This document shows positions 10,277 to 16,104 of a DNA stretch of 64,000 bases, piece by piece. The DNA lies in the NCBI RefSeq assembly GCF_040496035.1, contig NZ_JBEPJZ010000001.1, forward strand, positions 62,001-126,000, given 5' to 3'. The stretch comes from Agromyces sp. SYSU T00194 (GTDB lineage: Bacteria; Actinomycetota; Actinomycetes; Actinomycetales; Microbacteriaceae). The notes under the pieces are model-generated. The model was given only the letters and a program-made list of their open reading frames with translations, did no database searches and was not told where the DNA came from. Each line of letters begins with the position of its first letter. The first letter of the stretch is position 1. Position numbers and translations under genes: made by a program.

Positions 10277-10380
10277 GCGGCGAGGTCCTCGCCGGCCGCG
10301 CCGGCCGCCCGGGCTGCCCGGGCCGCCCGGGCCGCCGCGAGTCCGCCGCCTACGATGATCGCCCGCCCGGTGGTTCCCAT
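10273..10380 (-). CDS. 35-codon leader ORF resembling a truncated FAD-binding N-terminus
   Basis: ATG 10378-10380 opens a 35-aa ORF beginning GTTGRAIIVGGGLAAARAA, which looks like the first strand, glycine-rich loop and first helix of an FAD/NAD-binding Rossmann fold such as ferredoxin reductases. It then degenerates into RAARAAGAAGEDLAA and stops. Its TGA overlaps the GTG of the FolP-like gene. An AAGACT box six bases before the ATG fits a leaderless start. I read it as the leftover start of a lost oxidoreductase gene that now acts as a translated leader coupling to the FolP-like gene. It is not a functional enzyme. Confidence 0.6.
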   Translation of the reverse strand: MGTTGRAIIVGGGLAAARAARAARAAGAAGEDLAA

Positions 10381-10386
10381 GTGCCG

Positions 10387-10392
10387 AGTCTT
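10387..10392 (-). promoter_or_regulatory. -10-like box AAGACT before the leader ORF
   Basis: AAGACT (one change from the TAGACT used repeatedly in this window) ends six bases before ATG 10380. Confidence 0.35.
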
Positions 10393-10512
10393 CCACGCGC
10401 TCCTGCCCCGTGCACCGGAACGGGCGCGATGCACCGGCGACGCATGGCTGCGCCACAGCCGCCCATCGACGCGCGTTCGACGGACTCACAGCCAAGTTCC
10501 AGTGAATCCGCA

Positions 10513-10518
10513 GATACT
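10513..10518 (+). promoter_or_regulatory. -10 box GATACT, leaderless promoter of the response regulator
   Basis: GATACT ends six bases before the ATG at 10525; no Shine-Dalgarno sequence is seen. Confidence 0.45.
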
Positions 10519-10524
10519 GGGATC

Positions 10525-11217
10525 ATGAGCGACGGACCACGCATCCTCATCGTCGACGACGAGCCCAACATCCGAGACCTCCTCACCACCAGCCTGCGCT
10601 TCGCGGGCTTCGCGGTGCGCGCGGTCGGCAACGGCGCGCAGACCATCTCCGCGGTGATCGAGGAGGAACCAGACCTCATCATCCTCGACGTCATGCTGCC
10701 CGACATGAACGGCTTCGGCGTCACCAAGCGCCTCCGCTCGGCCGGGTACACCGCGCCGATCCTCTTCCTCACCGCCAAGGACGACACGGAGGACAAGATC
10801 ACCGGCCTCACCGTCGGCGGCGACGACTACGTCACCAAGCCGTTCAGCCTCGACGAGATCGTCGCGCGCATCCGCGCCATCCTGCGCCGCACCATGCACG
10901 CCGACGAGGACGCGGTGATCCGCACCGGCGAGCTCACCATGGACCAGGACACGCACGAGGTGCTCGTCGGCGACGTGCCGATCGAGCTCTCCCCCACCGA
11001 GTTCAAGCTGCTGCGCTACCTCATGCTGAACCCGAACCGCGTGCTGTCGAAGGCGCAGATCCTCGACCACGTCTGGGAGTACGACTTCAACGGCGACGCG
11101 GGCATCGTCGAGAGCTACATCTCGTACCTGCGGCGCAAGCTCGACCAGCACTCGTCCGAGCCGCTCATCCAGACCAAGCGGGGCTTCGGGTACATGCTCA
11201 AGGCCTCCAAGGCCTGA
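10525..11217 (+). CDS. OmpR/PhoB-family response regulator
   Basis: 230 aa. The receiver domain (about 5-120) has the acidic pocket Asp11/Asp12, phospho-acceptor Asp55 in LIILDVMLPD, Thr83 and Lys105 in DDYVTKPFS. The winged-helix DNA-binding domain (about 135-228) includes LSPTEFKLLRYLMLNPNRVLSK and SYISYLRRKLD, ending GFGYML. The sensor kinase gene starts 31 bases downstream on the same strand and is the obvious partner. The family is close to TcrX/MprA-type regulators; the signal is unknown. Confidence 0.93.
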   Translation: MSDGPRILIVDDEPNIRDLLTTSLRFAGFAVRAVGNGAQTISAVIEEEPDLIILDVMLPDMNGFGVTKRLRSAGYTAPILFLTAKDDTEDKITGLTVGGDDYVTKPFSLDEIVARIRAILRRTMHADEDAVIRTGELTMDQDTHEVLVGDVPIELSPTEFKLLRYLMLNPNRVLSKAQILDHVWEYDFNGDAGIVESYISYLRRKLDQHSSEPLIQTKRGFGYMLKASKA

Positions 11218-11233
11218 CTCAGGAACGCGCACG

Positions 11234-11239
11234 TAGACT
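11234..11239 (+). promoter_or_regulatory. -10-like box TAGACT before the sensor kinase
   Basis: TAGACT lies nine bases before the kinase ATG at 11249, between the response regulator stop and the kinase start, and could give the kinase its own near-leaderless transcript. Confidence 0.35.
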
Positions 11240-11248
11240 CACGGCGCC

Positions 11249-13000
11249 ATGCATCAGACACTCACCGACCGTTGGAGCCGCGTCTCGCTGCGCTCCAAGA
11301 TCACGGGTGTCACGGTGCTCATGCTCACGCTGGGCCTGCTCGTGTCGGGCGTCGGCACCATGACGATGCTCGGCGGCTGGGTGGAGGACCAGCAGGACAA
11401 GAAGCTCGAGGCCATCGCGCGCGGCGACCTGGAGAAGTACTTCGTCGGCGGCGACGCGGGCACGACGCTCGAGGGCGAGGACCTGCGCCTCGACACCACC
11501 GACGACGTGTTCATCGCGGTCTACGACGGCGAGGGCGCCTTCGTCGCGCACAACTGGCTGCTGCACGATCGCGACTCCTGGCCCGAGATCCCGTCGGAGC
11601 TGACGCTCACCGACGTGGCACTGCTGAACTCCGGCAGCGGCTACACGGTGCGCACGCTGAACGACGTGAACGGCGACCCGAACTTCCACGCGATCGCGCT
11701 CGTCGCCACCGCCGACCAGCACGGCAACTTCGCGCCGGTGCTCGTCGCGGTGTCGATGACCGAGTCGCGCAACCTGCTCGCCGCGTACCTCACGATCTTC
11801 CTCGGCTTCGGCATCGGCGTCGTGCTGGTCGGGGCCCTCCTGACGCGGATGCTGGTGACCACGACGTTCGCCCCGCTGCGCGAGGTGGAGCACACGGCCG
11901 CCGCGATCGCCGACGGCGACTTCAGCCAGCGCCTCGGCGGCGCCACGCCGAACACCGAGGTCGGGCGACTGAACCGCTCGCTCAACACCATGCTGAACCG
12001 CATCGACCGCGCGTTCCGCGATCGTGCGCGCACCATCGACCAGATGCGCCGCTTCGTCGGCGACGCCTCGCACGAGCTGCGCACCCCGCTCGTCTCGGTG
12101 CGCGGCTACGCCGAGCTGTACCGCATGGGCGCGCTGCAGTCGCCCGACGACGTCGGCCAGGCGATGGACCGCATCGAGAAGGAGGCGATCCGCATGGGCG
12201 GGCTGGTCGAGGACCTGCTCGAGCTGGCGCGCCTCGACGAGACCAAGCCGCTGGCGCTCGCGCGGGTCGACCTGCTGCCGCTCGCGCGCGACGCCGCGCT
12301 CGACGCGATGGCGATCTCGCAGGGCCGAACGGTGTCGGTGCTCGCGCGCGGCATCGACGGCGACGAGACGACGGATGCCACGAGCCTGCCGTCCCGCCAG
12401 CAGGGCGACGCCGCCTCGCGGCCGGCCACCGGCTCCGGGCCGATCGCGTTCGCCGGCGCGACGCTCGCGCGCCTGCGCCGCCGCCCGCGGCGCGGGGTGA
12501 CGCCCGACGCGGCATCCGTCGCCGAGCCGGAGCCGCTGTTCGACCTCGAGGGCGCCGACGCGGACCTGTCGGACGACCTGCCCGAGGCCGTGCCGGCGAT
12601 CGTCATGGCCGAGGAGAACAAGCTCCGCCAGGTCATCACGAACCTCATGGCGAACGCGATGCGCTTCACCCCCGACGACAGCCCGATCGAGATCGTCGTG
12701 TCGACCGACCGCGCGAGCGAGTCGGCGACCATCGAGATCGTCGACCACGGCGAGGGCATCCCGCCGCAGATCCGGGAGAAGATCTTCCAGCGCTTCTGGC
12801 GCGCCGACACGTCGCGCACGCGCGAGACCGGCGGCTCGGGCCTCGGGCTGGCGATCGTCGCGTCGATCGTCGCCGCGCACAACGGCGCGGTCGGCGTGGT
12901 CGAGACGCCCGGCGGCGGTGCGACCTTCCGCGTCACCCTGCCGCTGGCCGACTCGGCGCGCGCGCCCCGGTCGCTCGCCGCGGGCGACACCCCGGCCTGA
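11249..13000 (+). CDS. Sensor histidine kinase with large insertion in the ATPase domain
   Basis: 583 aa membrane kinase, partner of the regulator just upstream. TM1 is about 17-42, an extracytoplasmic sensor region spans about 43-173, TM2 is about 177-200, followed by HAMP (about 201-256). The phospho-acceptor is His275 in DASHELRTPL. The N box (NLMANAMRF, 465-473), the VDHGEGIP block (498-505) and the G2 box GGSGLGLA (528-535) are intact. Between about 370 and 447, inside the ATPase domain, there is a roughly 75-residue low-complexity insertion (Arg-rich then Asp-rich) that most relatives lack. The domain ends near 566 with a short disordered tail. Confidence 0.93.
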   Translation: MHQTLTDRWSRVSLRSKITGVTVLMLTLGLLVSGVGTMTMLGGWVEDQQDKKLEAIARGDLEKYFVGGDAGTTLEGEDLRLDTTDDVFIAVYDGEGAFVAHNWLLHDRDSWPEIPSELTLTDVALLNSGSGYTVRTLNDVNGDPNFHAIALVATADQHGNFAPVLVAVSMTESRNLLAAYLTIFLGFGIGVVLVGALLTRMLVTTTFAPLREVEHTAAAIADGDFSQRLGGATPNTEVGRLNRSLNTMLNRIDRAFRDRARTIDQMRRFVGDASHELRTPLVSVRGYAELYRMGALQSPDDVGQAMDRIEKEAIRMGGLVEDLLELARLDETKPLALARVDLLPLARDAALDAMAISQGRTVSVLARGIDGDETTDATSLPSRQQGDAASRPATGSGPIAFAGATLARLRRRPRRGVTPDAASVAEPEPLFDLEGADADLSDDLPEAVPAIVMAEENKLRQVITNLMANAMRFTPDDSPIEIVVSTDRASESATIEIVDHGEGIPPQIREKIFQRFWRADTSRTRETGGSGLGLAIVASIVAAHNGAVGVVETPGGGATFRVTLPLADSARAPRSLAAGDTPA

Positions 13001-13363
13001 CCCGCGCCGTCGCGCCGCGTCGCCCGGGTGGGTGACGCGTCTCAGGAACCCCGCTCCCCGGGTGCGGGTGTCCCTTTTCAGGAACCCGGCTGCGGCGGGT
13101 ACGGATTCGTGCTCGTCATCGACCGAGGATGCACGGTTCTTGCGTCCCCGCCTCCCGGGCGGCGAGTTTCACCGCGCCGACTGCCAGGGCTCCTGAGAAG
13201 TGACCACCCTGCGGGAGCGATCGCGCACCGGGGCGACGCAGCGGGCGCGCGTGCGTCCTCCACAAGGGGGGACGGGGCGACGTTCGGATGCGACGCCGAG
13301 ACGGGTGCGTCCGCGCAGGCCGGGCGAACCTACGGTCGGATGCACCGAGCGAGAGGATGCCCC
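13001..13363 (+). other. Gene-free region with TCAGGAACC repeats upstream of the WXG100 gene
   Basis: 363 bases without a convincing gene. It contains two direct TCAGGAACC copies at 13042-13050 and 13078-13086, and the core TCAGGAAC recurs (reverse orientation) in the tandem repeat at 15989-16100. TACGGT at 13331-13336 could be the -10 box for the WXG100 gene, giving a leader of about 20 bases. I see no structured RNA. Confidence 0.5.
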
Positions 13364-13654
13364 ATGACCACGTTCCACGTCGACAGCGACCAGGTGCTGA
13401 CCACCGCGTCCGCGGCGCAGGCCACGATCGAGCGGCTGATGGCCGACACCGCCGGGCTGAACGCCCAGCTGACCGGGCTGCAGGGCGCCTGGTCGGGCCA
13501 GGCGTCGCTGGCGTTCCAATCGGCGGTCGCCGAGTGGCGCGCCGTGCAGCAGTCCGTCGAGCAGACGCTCGCGGGCGTGCAGCAGGCGCTCGGCGCCGCA
13601 GGCGCGCGCTACGCCGAGGTCGAGCAGGCGAACGCGGCGCTGTTCGTGCGCTGA
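13364..13654 (+). CDS. WXG100-family (ESAT-6-like) protein
   Basis: 96 aa, helical, with the WxG element AWSGQAS in the middle (residues about 46-52) between two long helices, the classic hairpin of the WXG100 family. The length is typical. Such proteins are substrates of type VII secretion. No EccA/B/C/D/E or MycP gene is present in the window, so it is an orphan here. The C-terminal helix ends YAEVEQANAALFVR; an YxxxE element is present at YAEVE. Function beyond possible secretion is unknown. Confidence 0.88.
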   Translation: MTTFHVDSDQVLTTASAAQATIERLMADTAGLNAQLTGLQGAWSGQASLAFQSAVAEWRAVQQSVEQTLAGVQQALGAAGARYAEVEQANAALFVR

Positions 13655-13668
13655 GCCGAGGGCCGCGG

Positions 13669-15069
13669 TCAGGCGCGCTCGGCGAGCGCCGTGCTCGCCC
13701 GCGCGGCGGCTCCGGCGATGGCAGCGGCATCGGTGGTGACGAGCTCGCCGTCGGCGACGACCGTGCGGCCACCGACCACGAGCCGCGCGAGCGGCGGCAG
13801 CGCCGCGAGGCCGAGCGCCGCGACCGGGTCGGCGATGCCGGCGTGCTCGACGCCGTCGATGCGCCAGAGGGCGAGGTCGGCGAGCTTGCCGGGCTCGATC
13901 GAGCCGAGCTCGTCCTGCCGGCCGAGCACGCGCGCCCCGCCGATCGTGGCGAGGCGCAGCGCCGTGCGCACGTCCATCGCGCCGGCGCCGTCGCGCAGGC
14001 GCGCGAGCAGCACCGCCTGGCGGATCTCGTCGCCCAGCCGGCCCGACTCGTTCGACGCCGCGCCGTCGACGCCGAGCCCGACCGGGGCGCCCGCGTTCAC
14101 GAGCGCGCGCACCGGCGCGATGCCCGCCGCGAGCCGCGCGTTCGACGACGGGCAGTGCGCGACCCCGGTGCCGGTCTCGGCGAAGCGGCGCACGTCGGCG
14201 TCGTCGAGGTGCACGCAGTGCGCCATCCAGACGTCGTCGCCCAGCCAGCCGAGCGACTCGAGGTAGCCGGCGGGCGAGGTGCCGAACCGCTCGCGGCAGA
14301 ACGCCTCCTCCTCGACCGTCTCGGCGCCGTGGGTGTGCAGGCGCACGCCGAGGTCGCGCGCGAGCGCGGCCGACTCCCGCAGCAGGTCGGCGGTCACCGA
14401 GAACGGCGAGCACGGCGCCGCAGCGACGCGCACCATCGAGGAGAATCCCGGGTCGTGGTACGCCTCGACCGCCCCGCGGGTCGCCGCCAGGGCGGCATCC
14501 GTCGTCTCCACCGCGAAGTCGGGCGGCAGTCCGCCGGCGCTCCGTCCGAGGTCCATCGACCCGCGCGTCGCGTGCAGGCGGATGCCCACCTCCGACGCGG
14601 CCTCCACGATCGCGCCGACCAGGTCGCCCGCGCCCGCCGGGAACACGTAGTGGTGGTCGGCGAGCGTCGTGCAGCCCGAGCGGGCGGCCACGGCGAGCGC
14701 GCCCGCGGCCCCCGCGCGCACGAGGTCGGCGTCGATGCGCGACCACATCGGGTACAGCGCGACGAGCCAGTCGAACAGGATGTCGTCCTGCGCGAGCCCG
14801 CGCGTGAGCCACTGGTACAGGTGGTGGTGCGTGTTCACGAGCCCCGGCGTGAGCAGGTGCCCGCGCCCGTCGACGCGCTCATGGGCGGATGCCGCGAGCT
14901 CGCCGGGCACCGGCCCGGCGCCGACCGCGGTGATGCGGTCGCCGTCGACGACGACCCAGCCGTCGGCGTGCTCGGTGCCGGCGGCGTCGACGGTCGCCAC
15001 GTGGCATCCGTCGATCACGACCCGGCGAGCGCCCGCCGCCGGAGCCGCGCCCGGAGCCGCAGCCGCCAT
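13669..15069 (-). CDS. 8-oxoguanine deaminase-type amidohydrolase
   Basis: 466 aa zinc amidohydrolase, expected to deaminate 8-oxoguanine to urate, feeding the uricase encoded just upstream. Metal-site motifs are LVNTHHHLYQW (HxH at 81-83), HTHGAETVEEE, MAHCVHLDD, and GLGVDGAASNES with the catalytic Asp. The body is of the AtzA/TrzN/8-oxoguanine deaminase type. The start ATG shares one base with the uricase stop (TGATG), so it is the last gene of the urate operon. An alternative reading is another aminohydrolase of the same branch, such as guanine or ammelide deaminase; the context makes 8-oxoguanine the best guess. Confidence 0.85.
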   Translation of the reverse strand: MAAAAPGAAPAAGARRVVIDGCHVATVDAAGTEHADGWVVVDGDRITAVGAGPVPGELAASAHERVDGRGHLLTPGLVNTHHHLYQWLTRGLAQDDILFDWLVALYPMWSRIDADLVRAGAAGALAVAARSGCTTLADHHYVFPAGAGDLVGAIVEAASEVGIRLHATRGSMDLGRSAGGLPPDFAVETTDAALAATRGAVEAYHDPGFSSMVRVAAAPCSPFSVTADLLRESAALARDLGVRLHTHGAETVEEEAFCRERFGTSPAGYLESLGWLGDDVWMAHCVHLDDADVRRFAETGTGVAHCPSSNARLAAGIAPVRALVNAGAPVGLGVDGAASNESGRLGDEIRQAVLLARLRDGAGAMDVRTALRLATIGGARVLGRQDELGSIEPGKLADLALWRIDGVEHAGIADPVAALGLAALPPLARLVVGGRTVVADGELVTTDAAAIAGAAARASTALAERA

Positions 15070-15974
15070 CAGACGAGCCCGGTGTAGTGGTCCCAGGCCG
15101 GGCCGGCGTCGGGTGCGTCGTCGCGCGTGACGGTCGCCTGGATCAGGCCGTACGGCCGGTCGTCGGCGTGGAAGACCTCGTTGTCGTTGGCGATGCCGAA
15201 CGGCGCGAGGTCGTAGAGGAAGTGGTGCTTGTTCGGCGCCGACATGCGGATCTCGACGATCTCTGGGTACGCCTCGAGCACGGCGCTGCCCATCGCGTAG
15301 AGGGTCTGCTGCAGGGCGAGCGAGTGCACGTTCGCGAAGCGCTCGATCATCACGGCCTTCACGCCGTCGTACACCGCGTTCCAGTCGACCTCGGTGGTGC
15401 CGAACCGCCAGGTCGCGACCAGCGAGGTCGCCATGATGCGGTCGTTCGTCGGCTGCAGCACCGTGTACTCGTCCTCGAGGAAGCCGTGGAACTCCGAACC
15501 GGTCGACTTCAGGATCACGAGGTCCTTGAAGCCGCCGGTCACCCAGGTCTGCTGCGCGTCGCCCGAGCCCGCGACGGTGACCGACGCGAGGCGCACCTCC
15601 GAGCCGTTGCGCGTCCAGGTGTGGTCGTGCGGGGCGCCGTCGGCGACGACGCGGTCCCACGCGAACTCCTCGATCTCGATGCGGGCGGATGCCACCGGTG
15701 CGACGTCGTCCACGAAGTGCCGCGCGAGCACGAGGCCGTACGCCTCGAGCTCGGCGAGGCCGTGGAGCTTGGCGTACGCGTACGCGGTCTGCTTCTGCGT
15801 GTCGGTGGGCAGCACGTTGCCCTGGTCGCCCTCGAGGTGGGCCGCGGCGAAGTCGCCGCGCAACGCGGTCGACACGTTCACGTCGCGGATCTCGTGGCGC
15901 GGACTGTCGCGCACGATCCGCACGATGCGGTTCTCCGCCTTGCCGTACCGGTCGTCGCCGAGGATGATCGCCAT
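15069..15974 (-). CDS. Urate oxidase (uricase)
   Basis: 301 aa cofactor-free oxidase turning urate into 5-hydroxyisourate. ATG 15972-15974 with GGGAG upstream is used. The expected catalytic residues are present: Lys12 in RYGKAENR, Thr57 in LPTDTQKQT, and the His pair in APNKHHFLYDL. The T-fold repeats are complete, and the length matches bacterial uricases of about 300 aa. Its stop overlaps the 8-oxoguanine deaminase start by one base. An unusual tandem repeat occupies the 130 bases between it and the xanthine dehydrogenase stop. The C-terminus HYTGLV is a shortened form of the peroxisomal-type ending and carries no targeting meaning in bacteria. Confidence 0.96.
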   Translation of the reverse strand: MAIILGDDRYGKAENRIVRIVRDSPRHEIRDVNVSTALRGDFAAAHLEGDQGNVLPTDTQKQTAYAYAKLHGLAELEAYGLVLARHFVDDVAPVASARIEIEEFAWDRVVADGAPHDHTWTRNGSEVRLASVTVAGSGDAQQTWVTGGFKDLVILKSTGSEFHGFLEDEYTVLQPTNDRIMATSLVATWRFGTTEVDWNAVYDGVKAVMIERFANVHSLALQQTLYAMGSAVLEAYPEIVEIRMSAPNKHHFLYDLAPFGIANDNEVFHADDRPYGLIQATVTRDDAPDAGPAWDHYTGLV

Positions 15975-15988
15975 GTCGTGCTCCCTGC

Positions 15989-16100
15989 TTCCTGAATTGC
16001 CTGTCGAGTTCCTGAATTGCGTGGGTCGGTTGCTGATTGCGTGCGTCGGTTCCTGAGTTGCGCGGGTCGCGTTCCCGAGGTGCGCGGCGTGTTGCCGAGG
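15989..16100. repeat. 20-22 bp tandem repeat between xanthine dehydrogenase and uricase genes
   Basis: Five full imperfect copies and one partial copy: 15989-16008, 16009-16029, 16030-16049, 16050-16071, 16072-16091, 16092-16100. The best-conserved part is TTCCTGAATTGCGTGGGTCG on the plus strand. Copies drift from left to right. The array fills nearly the whole gap between two genes of the same operon, so it is probably transcribed. The core TTCCTGA (reverse TCAGGAA) also occurs twice at 13042-13086. Confidence 0.85.
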
Positions 16101-16104
16101 AGGC

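Noticed and set aside
13001..13363. Short plus-strand frames after the sensor kinase
   Set aside because: Their products are Arg/Pro-rich and unlike known proteins, and they run into the supported WXG100 gene in another frame.
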